This document shows positions 34,650-44,060 of a stretch of 48,377 nucleotides of DNA, in pieces. Both the position numbers and the translations under genes were made by a program. Position 1 is the first letter of the stretch, and each line of letters begins with the position of its first letter. The notes under the pieces were generated by a model, which saw only the letters and a list, made by a program, of their open reading frames with translations, was not told the DNA's origin and ran no database searches. Origin of the DNA: Scleroderma bovista (Eukaryota; Basidiomycota; Agaricomycetes; Boletales; Sclerodermataceae); NCBI GenBank assembly GCA_037178675.1, contig JAYMGJ010000631.1, positions 1 through 48,377 on the forward strand, written 5' to 3'.

Positions 34650-34970
34650 CGGACAAGCAAGAAAAGAAGAAACACCTGAGTGCTAGTGAAAGCACTTCTG
34701 TCAACAGCTAACTCATGACTAGGTCATGCCAGCACAAGTCGTCGACGATGTTCGCCATGGTTGGCACAAGTCATCGACGAACTTCGCCTGGGGCTATACA
34801 GGTGCTCAACTAGGAGCTCACTGTCTGGCACAAGTCGTCAACCGACTTCACCTTGTGGCTGTGCAGGGGCTCAGCTAGGAGCTCACTGTGGTCCACAGCG
34901 TCAAGCTAGTTAAAGTGACGCTTAGGGAGCTGGAGCACTGCCTGGTGCATTGCTGCACACAGTGCACTCA

Positions 34971-34984
34971 CAGGGCTCATAACC
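34971..34984 (-). other. copia primer binding site, half-tRNA (initiator Met) type
   Basis: Directly inside the 5' LTR the element strand reads GGTTATGAGCCCTG. Its complement CAGGGCTCATAACC is the anticodon arm of eukaryotic initiator tRNA-Met (CAT anticodon included). This is the internal, cleaved-tRNA priming known for Drosophila copia and relatives, rather than priming from a 3' CCA end. Confidence 0.8.
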
Positions 34985-35257
34985 TGTTGAAGAAATACCT
35001 ATATACATAGAGGAACTGCTACTCCAACTCACCTGTTGGGTGGAGTGCACTACCAGAGATGGTAGCAGTAGCTGGTTAAGAGCTGTTATATTATATAAGC
35101 AATGAATGCTGTTTATATACAACAAATAGTGTGACGCGTGACATGTGACATGTAACATCTACTCTAAAGAGGACTATTACTAAGTCTACACTAATTATGG
35201 GTCGCAGTCTTGTGCGCACTTCATCGGTTTACACCAGGTGCACGTGTGACTTCAACA
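34985..35257 (-). repeat. copia 5' LTR
   Basis: A 273-bp LTR, 5' end in element orientation, matching the other LTR apart from a short deletion in the GTGAC repeats and scattered substitutions. Confidence 0.93.
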
Positions 35258-35888
35258 ACTGACCCTTTTACATACTCTCAGAACCACACAGGCCGCTGTT
35301 CTGGAATCGTGGGGTTCCAGGGTCCTGAATGCCATGAGGCTCACCCTCAATTTCAGTGAAGCAGGGAGCATCTGACCAAGGTTCAGTAACTTTTAGTTTA
35401 GACTTGTGCTGAGATGTGTTGGTACCTCACCCTGATGCAAAGAGCACCAGTGTCACACCTGCGTGTGACCTGTACCTGTCTCCACCCAGAATCTCCTGGA
35501 CGAGGCTAAGGCAGCCAACCCAAAGCAGGCAGGAGGAATCTACTCGCAGGTCAGTCAAATGGTTGTGATGGGATCGAGTCTCACTATCGAATGCAGATCG
35601 GCACGACTAGGAGAGTGCCATGATCAGCCTAGCAGTGCTGTATCATGGGAATTGAGGTGAGCAGCTCCATCTGCACAGTCGACAAATTACACCGTCTACT
35701 TCAATTCAGTTTCTGACAGGTTTGTAAATCAAGTGAGCCCTCTCATTGGCCAGTGTCACCTCTAAGTGAGTGCTAGCCCATTTATGGGTTTGGAACTGAG
35801 GATATATCCTCGGTTATGGCCAATCCAGTTTCTTGATGTCACAGTTCACACCTCCTCAATTACTTCAATGATATACCTGGGAGCCCTC
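35258..35888. other. spacer between copia element and minisatellite
   Basis: About 630 bases with no open frame of interest and no recognised motif. It begins with the copia target duplication. Confidence 0.4.
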
Positions 35889-36585
35889 AGGTCTAGATTG
35901 GCACAATGACAACCGCGGCGGCAGCGACGGCACCAGCACTAGCACCATGACTCACATGACAATAGCAATGGTGACGACACGAATGACCACCCCATCACCA
36001 GCATCCACACAATGGTGGCAATGGCAATGATGGCACCAGCACTCACACAACAATGGCGACGGCGATGATATGAGCTACCACTCAAGCACTAACACCATCG
36101 CCATTCACTAGTATCCCCAGCTATTGCCATGACCACAACACACCGACAATTTCGGTGACCAACACAAGTAAGTATATACCCTGATGGCAACAACAACCAT
36201 CACCACCAGCACAATGACGGCGATGGCGATGCAGCCACCACCACGACCACCCTGCTATCTGCATCGATGGTGTGACCTCCACCACGTGGACGATGATGAT
36301 GACCAACACCACCTGTGTTAACATGATGACAACCACAACTACCAGCATTGACGACACGACAGACACCAGCATGATGACAATGAAGACAAGCACAAAAACA
36401 GTGACAGCGACGACATGAATGGCCACCCTTGCACCTGCACCCATGAATGACCATGCCAGTACAAACATGAACCCATCACAACAACCACCAGCATGATGAT
36501 GATGACCTGTGTCGATGATGTGGCCACCACCACCCTGCTACCTGCGTCAACGACACAATCTCACGACCACCTGGATGACTAAGAC
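35889..36585. repeat. CAC/GAC/ATG-rich minisatellite, left part
   Basis: This is an imperfect trinucleotide-paced array of CAC, CAG, ATG, ACA and GAC triplets, with longer recurring phrases such as ACTCACATGACAA(T/C)(A/G)GCAATG and GACACGAATGACCACC. Its right end is cut by the gypsy insertion and the array resumes at 42928. Long open frames on the minus strand (Val/Ile-rich) come from the composition and are not genes. Confidence 0.75.
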
Positions 36586-36955
36586 TGTTACGGCCCGGCT
36601 TTTTATCTTATCTAATCTGCGATTAGATAGCGTTTATCTTATCCTACTGTACAGCCTCTATCTTATCTACCTAGTCTAGACCTGTACCTCATGCTGTACA
36701 CGCTGCCACCCTTGACATCATTATGCATAGCCTTAGCTCCACAGTGATGTCATTACATAGCCTTCTGCCTGCACGTAGCCTCATGCATAGCCTCGCGTAG
36801 CCCTCGTGTATAGTAGTATATATACAGTGCAATACAGCACCCAGAGGCTCTCCATTCAAGCTCATCTTGGGTCTTCGCTCTAGATACTCACGTCCTATCC
36901 TCTCAGAGTCTTAGCGTGTGGTCGGGTCCTTGGTGTTTTGCCTAGGGTCATCTCA
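36586..36955 (+). repeat. gypsy 5' LTR
   Basis: The LTR begins TGTTACGG and ends TCTCA. U3 starts with a cluster of TTATCT motifs and the palindrome TATCTAATC-TGC-GATTAGATA (36609-36629). A TATATATAC promoter element lies at about 36817-36825. It carries T and A where the 3' LTR keeps C and G in two CpG sites, plus one A/C difference. Confidence 0.95.
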
Positions 36956-37427
36956 CCTGAGCTCGAATCTAAACCATCTACTTGTTCTTCCATGCGCTGT
37001 TCCCCAGCCTAGTAAAGGGAAACTGTACCCGGACTCCAGGGTTAAGGAGCTTCGCCTTCACACCTTCCGTTTCGTTCACGGCCAGCCTTTAGTGCCGTTC
37101 CCATAGTGCTTCGGCATTGGGAGTTTCTAGCACCGCTACCTTTACGTACTGTACACCAGCCCAGGGTTGTGCCTGGTGTCTGAAGGTCGGCGCCCATTCA
37201 AGAGAGGTTCGCAGCCTCAAGGCGATTGAGACATACGTACTCAGTAGTTCCTGCGTCCGTGCAGAGGTAGAACCGTGATCTGCAGCCACTAGCCGTTTGT
37301 TCTTTGCATAGCTGTGCCACTGCCCTGACCCGGTGAGTGCGACAGGCGAACAAAGTCTTATGCTTAGTTTAGTGGAACACCTGTGGGGATCTAGTCCCAA
37401 AATAACCTTACTCCTACATCACCCCTT
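36956..37427 (+). other. gypsy leader with unresolved primer site
   Basis: The 470-base untranslated leader begins CCTGAGCTCGAATCT directly after the LTR. It has no TGG start, so a standard tRNA 3'-end primer site is not evident. The complement contains ATTCGAGC, like a tRNA T-loop, which may mean an offset or internal tRNA primer. Confidence 0.5.
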
Positions 37428-37763
37428 ATGATAGTCACCATACCTTACCAGTTCCCTCGTCACCTCGTCGAAGCACAACAGGAGCGCTTGGCGATCATCT
37501 ACGGTCCCTGCCCTGACACCCTTGTCAAAGTACAAGAAAGGGAGATGGCGATCGAAGAAGAATTCCAGTTCACCAACGCCGTTGCCGCCTACAGTCGCCT
37601 TGTCAGCGACTTCGAAATCCAAGTCCTCCTCGGCTTCCACCGTTCCCTTCCTGTCCCGCCCTTGCCAGACCTCCCACTCGCTCGCCGCCGCACGTTTCGG
37701 TCCTCCCGTCTTCGACCGGTTAAACAAAGACCTACCCCCTATTCCCGCCTCCACCCCTACTAG
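37428..37763 (+). CDS. gypsy 5' open frame upstream of gag, unknown
   Basis: This is an open frame of 111 codons that ends in TAG six bases before the gag ATG and is in the same frame as gag. Codon third positions are C/T-rich in its first two thirds, which suggests a real coding past. After about 37680 the +1 frame looks more protein-like (NKDLPPIPAST). It could be a separate accessory frame, or an N-terminal gag extension damaged by a frameshift and the TAG. No known domain. Confidence 0.4.
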   Translation: MIVTIPYQFPRHLVEAQQERLAIIYGPCPDTLVKVQEREMAIEEEFQFTNAVAAYSRLVSDFEIQVLLGFHRSLPVPPLPDLPLARRRTFRSSRLRPVKQRPTPYSRLHPY

Positions 37764-37769
37764 GTCCTC

Positions 37770-38768
37770 ATGGCAGACCTTAACCAGCTCCTCGGACAGC
37801 TTATCCAGGGGCAAATTGACCTCCAAGCACATATCGCGGCCCTTGCGGCTGCACAGCCTCACCCTGCGCCGCCGCCGCGCAAGAAGGTGGTCACGGATCC
37901 CGGGAGTTATGATGGCTCCCCTCAGAAGTTCCATGAGTGGTGGTCCAAGATCAAGATTTGGTTACAGATCTCGATGGAGGGGGCAAATGACGCCCAGGTC
38001 ACCGCCGCAGTTCTCTCCCGGCTCACTGGCCCGAAAGCTGGTCGGTGGGCTCAAGTCCGTCTGGATGGCTGCATGGCGGCAGCCCAGGCCCTCGCCAACG
38101 CCCTGCCCGTCCCAGCTGGACAGCTCCCGCCCCCTCCGGCCTGGCCCGCTTGGGATGACTTCGCGGAGGAGATAGAGAGGTTCTTTCTCCCCGGGAACAA
38201 TGCTGAGTGGGCACATGCCCAACTTCTCCGCCTTAAGCAGGGCCCGAGGCAGAGAGTTGACGACTTCTTAGCGCAGTTTGAGGCGCTCAAGAACCAAGGG
38301 GGTTGTGGAGATGAGTACGCTCGTGACCTGCTCGAATGCGCGCTCCAGAGGAAACTCTTGGAGCAAATTTATATACAGGGAATGCGTCGGGACACGTATG
38401 ACCGACTCGCAGCTTCTGCTCGTGCAATGGGAAGAGCCCAAGAACTCTTCCTCATCAACCTCCAAGGGCAAGGCTCTGCCCGATATTACCAGGGCCAATC
38501 TTATTCGTCTTCAGCCGCATCTGGGAGTGGTGTCCCAATGGATATAGGTGCCGCTGAAACAAACCAGCAAAGGGGTAAAGGGCCCCAATGCTACAATTGC
38601 CAACTATTTGGCCACATCGCACGTGAGTGCACAAAGCCGCACCGCCCTCGTCGTGGGCAACCACAAGCACGGGCAACGCAAGCCCAGCTGGAGGATGACC
38701 GGCTAAATGCGGTCAGAGGAATGACGTTTGCAGAAATGCAGGCGTTCTTCAAAGATTTAAAAGATTAG
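37770..38768 (+). CDS. gag: gypsy Gag capsid/nucleocapsid protein
   Basis: A structural protein of 332 residues forming the cytoplasmic virus-like particle. The middle has the retrotransposon gag core (WPAWDDFAEEIERFF, LKQGPRQRVDDFLAQFE), and a zinc knuckle near the C-terminus, CYNCQLFGHIARECTK, fits C-X2-C-X4-H-X4-C for RNA binding. A basic stretch follows it. The frame closes with TAG at 38766-38768. The pol frame is shifted by -1 and overlaps this end, with a slippery heptamer 3 bases before the stop. Confidence 0.93.
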   Translation: MADLNQLLGQLIQGQIDLQAHIAALAAAQPHPAPPPRKKVVTDPGSYDGSPQKFHEWWSKIKIWLQISMEGANDAQVTAAVLSRLTGPKAGRWAQVRLDGCMAAAQALANALPVPAGQLPPPPAWPAWDDFAEEIERFFLPGNNAEWAHAQLLRLKQGPRQRVDDFLAQFEALKNQGGCGDEYARDLLECALQRKLLEQIYIQGMRRDTYDRLAASARAMGRAQELFLINLQGQGSARYYQGQSYSSSAASGSGVPMDIGAAETNQQRGKGPQCYNCQLFGHIARECTKPHRPRRGQPQARATQAQLEDDRLNAVRGMTFAEMQAFFKDLKD

Positions 38769-38796
38769 TGAGTGAGGATAAAACGGGCATCCTCGC
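38756..38796 (+). promoter_or_regulatory. candidate -1 programmed ribosomal frameshift signal
   Basis: The heptamer T TTA AAA (38756-38762), read in the gag frame, is a canonical X XXY YYZ slippery site. After a 9-base spacer comes an 8-bp stem (38772-38779 with 38789-38796, one G-U pair) and a 9-base loop. Slippage by -1 continues straight into the protease frame, which has no ATG of its own. Confidence 0.7.
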
Positions 38797-41700
38797 TCTC
38801 GAGTCTTCTTTGGACTTAGCTGTACGTATTCTGGACTATAGACTTTCTCATGCTACTGTTCCTGCAGTGCAGGAAATATTTAAATACCGCATTGCTTTGT
38901 TATGTACAAAAATAGCAAAAACCCACAAAAGAGTGTCTTCTGTAGTTTCTCCTGTCTCTGTTTCTCCTTCTCGCTACTCTGTGTTGTCTGTCGGTACTAT
39001 GGACTGTGACTCGGACTGTACTGCACCTTCTAAGGGGGTCCCTGCAAAGGGCTCGGCGCCGGAAGTAAAATCGAGTGTGCTTAATTCCCGATTGAATAAA
39101 AATATTTCTTCTCCTTCTTTGGCATCTAAGGAACCGGAAAGTCCCGCCGGCAACTTGGAAGTTTTCATGGACTTACGAAGGTCCTTCACAATGGAATGTG
39201 AAGTGACGGTACCGGTCTGCATCCGCGGACCACTTAATACTATTAAGGTAGATGCTCTGCTAGACAGTGGCGCTACTGGCTGTTTTGTTGACAAGAGCTG
39301 GGCTCTTGATCGACGGCTTCAGTTATCTAAACTGGTGAAACCCGTCCCTGTGCTTAACGTAGATGGCACTAGGAATCAGGAGGGTGACATCACGCATTAT
39401 GTATTGTTAACAGTCGGTATTGGGAAACATGCTGAAAAGCTGTGGTGTGCCGTCACGTGCCTTGGAAAAGTACCACTTATCCTTGGCCACACCTGGCTTC
39501 AGAAGCACAACCCCGATATAGATTGGGTAACAGGCAAAGTTAATTTAACAAGGTGTCCTCCAGAGTGCAAGTCACTTTTAGAGACACGCTTTGCTAAGTT
39601 ATTATGAGAAAACGAATCTCAGGAAACTTGGGTACAAGCTTTGAAAGCTCATGAATCAAAGGTCACTATCGATGAGTTGACCCTAGAGGAAGCTCAGAAG
39701 CAGGTTCCTAAAGAGTACTGGGAGTTCTTAGACGTATTTAGTAAAAAGTCGTCAGAGCGCATGCCGCTAAGAAAACCTTGGGATCATGGAATTGATCTAA
39801 AAGAAGACTTCCCGCCTAAAAAGGGAAGACTTATCCCGCTCTCTGTTGATGAGCAAAAAGAAGTCGAATCGTTCCTTGATGATCAACTCGCTAAAGGATA
39901 TATTCGGCCTTCTATTAGTCAACAGACGTCGCCGGTCTTCTTTATCCTGAAAAAGGACGGCAAGAAGCGCATGGTACAGGATTACCGTTATGTAAACGAC
40001 TGGACAATTAAGAATAACTATCCGCTACCGCTTATCTCTCAGCTTGTTGACAAGCTTAAAGGTTGTAAACTCTTCACGAAAATGGACCTTCGTTGGGGTT
40101 ACAACAATGTGAGGATTCGCGAGGGCGATGAGTGGAAAGCTGCGTTTGTAACGCACAAAGGGGCTTTCGAGCCGTTAGTTATGTATTTCGGTCTCTGTAA
40201 TTCACCCGCGACTTTCCAGAAGATGATGAATGAGATCTTCCACGATATGTCGGATGTCTGTGTGGTGTATATTGACGATCTTATGATATTTACGGATACA
40301 GACGATCAGGAAAAGCATGATAGAATCGTGCTGGAAGTTTTGAAACGTTTACGTGATAACGACTTGTTTGTCAAACCCGAGAAGTGTCGCTTCAGAGTCA
40401 CCGAAGTCGACTTCCTCAGTATGATTGTGTCACGTGAGGGTATCAAAATGGACCCTGAGAAAGTTAATGCTATTCTGAAATGGCCTGAGCCAACGAACGT
40501 AAAGCAGGTTCGCGCGTTCCTAGGTCTTGGCAATTTCTATAGACGCTTTATTAAAGATTATGCGATCATGGCTAGGCCCATGACAGACCTTACGTGTAAA
40601 GGTACGATATTTAACTTTGGAGCGAAGGAACGCACTGCGTTTGAGGCTTTGAAAGCCGCCTTTACTCGTGCTCCGGTACTTCAGTACCCCGACCAGGACC
40701 ACGAATTCCGCCTCGAAACCGATGCGTCTGAGTTCGCCGTCGGGGGAGTGATATCCGTGAAGTGCGAAGACGGCGAATTCAGACCCATCGCGTACATGTC
40801 ACATTCCATGACACCTCCAGAACGAAATTATCCTATTCACGATAAAGAGATGCTGGCCATCATAAAAGCAACTGAGGCCTGGCGCCATTATCTCGAGGCC
40901 ACTCCTTATGCCTTTGAGATTTACACAGACCACCATAATTTAACATACTTTACCAAGTCGCAAAACCTGTCTAAGCGCCAAGCGTGCTGGCAGATGTGGA
41001 TGACGCGGTTTAACTATTCGCTTATCTATAAGAAAGGAACCCAGATGCACGTTGCAGATCCGCTTAGCAGGCGATCGGACCATTACGTATCTAGTTCCGA
41101 TGACAACAAGGACCAGGTCCTGTTGAACCCGGTATCTATTAAGCTGATCGACGTCACTGATCAGTCTTACGAAGAGCGACAGTCGCTCATTATGAACTTT
41201 CACGACACTCCTGTTGCTGGTCATAAGGGAGTAAAAGCTACGTATAATGCGCTCAGGAAGCATTATTCTTGGAAAGGAATGAAAGAGCAGATTCAGACCT
41301 ATGTAAAGCACTGTCAAAAGTGCCAACAGTCCAAGGTGTCGAATCAAAAGACTTCTGGAAGTCTTGTTCCTCTCCCTACCCCTAGCGGCCCGTGGCTTGA
41401 CGTCACTATGGACTTTACCGAGATGCCGGAATCCCTCGGTTACAATTATATATTAGTCGTGGTTGATCGGTTCTCCAAAGAGGTCGTGTTTGTGCCTTGT
41501 ACTAAAGAGGAAACCGCCCTGTCAACCGCTGAGCTATTTAGAGACCACGTCTGGTGTCAGCATGGACTCCCATCTTCCATTGTGTCAGACCGCGGATCGG
41601 TCTTTGCGAGCAACTTCCTGGGGGAGTTGTATAGACTTTTAGGCGTTAAAAGGAAAATGTCTATGGCATTTCACCCTCAAACCGATGGTCAAACGGAGCG

Positions 41701-42541
41701 GTTGAACCGCGAAATTAATCAGTATCTCCGTACCTACGTAAACGATCGACAAAGCGAATGGGCCAAGTGGATCAAAATTGCCCAGTTCGTTTGGAACAAT
41801 ACGGTCTCGGAGGTTACCACTGATTCACTGTTTGGAATTACCCGGAGTTATTCCCCTCGTATGGGTGTTGAGCCAGTGGACACAGTAGCCCCAGCGGCTA
41901 AAGACTTTGCCGCCGTATTTAATAAAGTTGTTGAGTCTTCTGAGAAGGCAAAACGTAATATGAAGCTTCAGGCAGATAAGCATAGAAATCCTGCCCCGGA
42001 CTATGTGGTAGGCCAACAGGTTTGGCTTTCTACGGACAACCTTCGTATGCTAAATTGTGCTTCTAAGAAGCTTACAGAGAAGTGGATCGGCCCCTATGAG
42101 GTCACTCGAGTAACCCCGAATGCGGTCGAGCTTAAGCTCCCGAAAACTCTTCGAATTCACCCGGTTGTGAATGTCTCTCAGGTTAAACCTTATTTAGGTC
42201 CTCTTCCCGGTCAGCCCGTGTCTCGGCCTGGTCCGATACATATCTCTGAAGAACGCGATGAAGAGTACGAAGTGGACTATATCATAGCCTCTCGTATTTA
42301 TAAAAGGCAACTCCAGTATCTGGTACACTGGAAAGGATACGAAGAACATGAGAGAACATGGGAACCCTCGTCAAACTTAAAGAATTCTCCTCTGGTAGTC
42401 GAGCGCTTTTACCAGGAAAACCCCTCTGCTCCTCGAAAACTTTGTATGGCCCAAGCGGACTTTGACTCGTTATTTAGTCGTATCCCCGAAAACCTCACGG
42501 TTTGCGACGCTCAGTTCTGCAGTCTGGAATCCTGCACCTGA
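38769..42541 (+). pseudogene. pol: gypsy Pol: protease, RT, RNase H, integrase, chromodomain; one internal stop
   Basis: Pol is a single frame apart from TGA at 39605-39607. Protease comes first (VDALLDSGATGCFVD). After the TGA come reverse transcriptase with VVYIDDLMIF, RNase H (LETDASEFAVGGV, YTDHHNLTYF), integrase with an H2C2 zinc finger (HCQKCQQSK end) and the DDE core (DVTMDFTE, SDRGSVFASNF, GQTERLNRE), and a chromodomain near the end (YLVHWKGYEEHERTWEP). All catalytic residues seen are intact. The stop at 42539-42541 touches the polypurine tract. The TGA fits a CGA-to-TGA change; stop readthrough is the alternative. Apart from it, the enzyme domains look usable. Confidence 0.9.
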
Positions 42542-42552
42542 GGGGGGAGTAG
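42541..42552 (+). other. gypsy polypurine tract
   Basis: AGGGGGGAGTAG immediately before the 3' LTR, overlapping the last base of the pol stop codon. Expected plus-strand primer. Confidence 0.85.
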
Positions 42553-42922
42553 TGTTACGGCCCGGCTTTTTATCTTATCTAATCTGCGATTAGATAGCGT
42601 TTATCTTATCCTACTGTACAGCCTCTATCTTATCTACCTAGTCTAGACCTGTACCTCATGCTGTACACGCTGCCACCCTTGACATCATTACGCATAGCCT
42701 TAGCTCCACAGTGATGTCATTACATAGCCTTCTGCCTGCACGTAGCCTCATGCATAGCCTCGCGTAGCCCTCGTGTATAGTAGTATATATACAGTGCAAT
42801 CCAGCACCCAGAGGCTCTCCATTCAAGCTCATCTTGGGTCTTCGCTCTAGATACTCACGTCCTATCCTCTCAGAGTCTTAGCGTGTGGTCGGGTCCTTGG
42901 TGTTTTGCCTAGGGTCGTCTCA
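42553..42922 (+). repeat. gypsy 3' LTR
   Basis: Same length as the 5' LTR, with three substitutions by eye. It keeps CG at the two variable CpG positions. Confidence 0.95.
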
Positions 42923-42927
42923 AAGAC

Positions 42928-43335
42928 GGTGACCACCACCAATCGCACTGCAGCACAACATTGACATGACGCCCATGGCAAATGCCACAGCAACACGACA
43001 TCAAGGTGGGATGACAGTGCCAGTGACGTACAGGTACATCAATGACGACGACCGTGAACACAGGTATTAACTATTAGCTATGTAGTAGTATCACAATGAT
43101 CACCACCAGCACCATCACTCATATGACAACGGCAATGATGACAACACGAACAACTGCCCCAATGCCAACACCAACACCAAGATCCGCATGACAACCACGA
43201 CCAGCACCCCCAGCATGGCAGCCAGCAGCACCCACACCCACACAACAATGGTGGCAACGACATGAACGACCACCCCGGCACCATCATCACCATTACCCGC
43301 ATGATGATGATGACTAGCCAGTAGCTACTACTACC
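42928..43335. repeat. CAC/GAC/ATG-rich minisatellite, right part
   Basis: This continues the array interrupted by the gypsy element. It has the same CACCAGCAC, ATGACAAC and ACAACAATGGTGGCAA phrases. A Cys/Trp-rich minus-strand frame (43078-43359) is a composition artefact. Confidence 0.75.
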
Positions 43336-43548
43336 TTGTGTATTATCTATACAGTTCATACTCTAACTATATCCCAGAACCCTTGTGTAACAAGGGAATA
43401 AATGTGTTAAGCTATGTACTACTAATGACATGCTGAGTAAGGAACTAAGGTAAGTAGCACAGGTACCAGACCCATACCCATGACCCGTCACAGGAATGGA
43501 AATTCGCTACAACAGGTTTCAACTGCACAGTGTGATGTAGTTGCAAAT

Positions 43549-44060
43549 CCTTTACATCCACACAAGACAATTAGAGGGGATTTTACTTTCACAAGTATTA
43601 AGATTTACGGTAGTTCTGCGTACGATGAGTGCCTCAAGTGCAGCGGTAGCTCAATTGGAATCGAGCGGCATGCACAGAACAAGCAAAGTCGATGTCATCA
43701 TATTTCAAATGTCGGGCCATAGTATTTATACAATATCTCTACTATGACATCATGCCAGATGACTCAGTTCGGCTTTGGTGGCTGTCTCCGACTTGCCATC
43801 TAGCTATGGTCTTAACAACAAGCATCAGAAAACAAAATTGTCAAGACATAGCATGTGGTGAACCTCTTGCCAGGTGATTACAAGCCCTTTACATCCACAC
43901 AAGACAATTAGAGTACATTCTACTTTCTCAAACATTTGAAAACAAAGTTGTCAAGACATAGCATGTTGTGATCTTCTTGTCAAGCAGTTACAAGTCCTTT
44001 ACATTCTCACAAGATTGTTGGAGGAGTTTTTACTTCCCCAAGCATTAGACAACCAAACTG
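43549..44060. repeat. tandem repeats of about 110 bp
   Basis: Two adjacent units (starting about 43825 and 43935) share TTGTCAAGACATAGCATGT(G/T)GTG, then CTCTTGCCAG/CTTCTTGTCAAG, then CCTTTACATCCACACAAGAC. A third partial copy starts at about 43549. The array is AT-rich and non-coding. It marks the right edge of the repeat block. Confidence 0.65.

Larger units (their letters stand above)
29378..35257 (-). mobile_element. full-length Ty1/copia LTR retrotransposon, inactive
   Basis: This is a 5.88-kb element on the minus strand. LTRs at 29378-29666 and 34985-35257 begin TGTTGAAG and end CTTCAACA. An exact 5-bp target duplication ACTGA lies at 29373-29377 and 35258-35262. The LTRs differ in length by about 16 bases (mainly an indel in the GTGAC-repeat part) and have several substitutions, so the insertion is not recent. 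Domain order is gag, protease, integrase, reverse transcriptase, RNase H, which defines copia. Primer and polypurine sites are in place. The coding region is broken (see the pseudogene entry). Confidence 0.95.
36586..42922 (+). mobile_element. full-length Ty3/gypsy chromovirus, young insertion
   Basis: This is a 6.34-kb element on the plus strand, with 370-bp LTRs at 36586-36955 and 42553-42922 and an exact 5-bp target duplication AAGAC (36581-36585, 42923-42927). By eye the LTRs differ at three positions, so insertion was fairly recent. Internal order is a leader, a short 5' open frame, gag with a zinc knuckle, then protease, reverse transcriptase, RNase H, integrase and a C-terminal chromodomain. 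That order defines a chromovirus. One in-frame TGA interrupts pol. It lies within the minisatellite. Confidence 0.96.

Noticed and set aside
36121..36468. Apparent Val/Ile-rich membrane protein in the minisatellite
   Set aside because: Product of reading a CAC/GAC/ATG array backwards; same for the Cys/Trp-rich frame at 43078-43359.
37522..38175. 217-codon frame overlapping the start of gag
   Set aside because: Gag with its zinc knuckle is in the other frame; only the first part (to about 37760) might be a remnant, noted under the 5' open frame.
28760..43490. GACCC-rich phrases near 28770 and 43470 as ends of one giant element
   Set aside because: Match is short, in direct orientation and not at a target duplication; the two LTR elements explain the interior.
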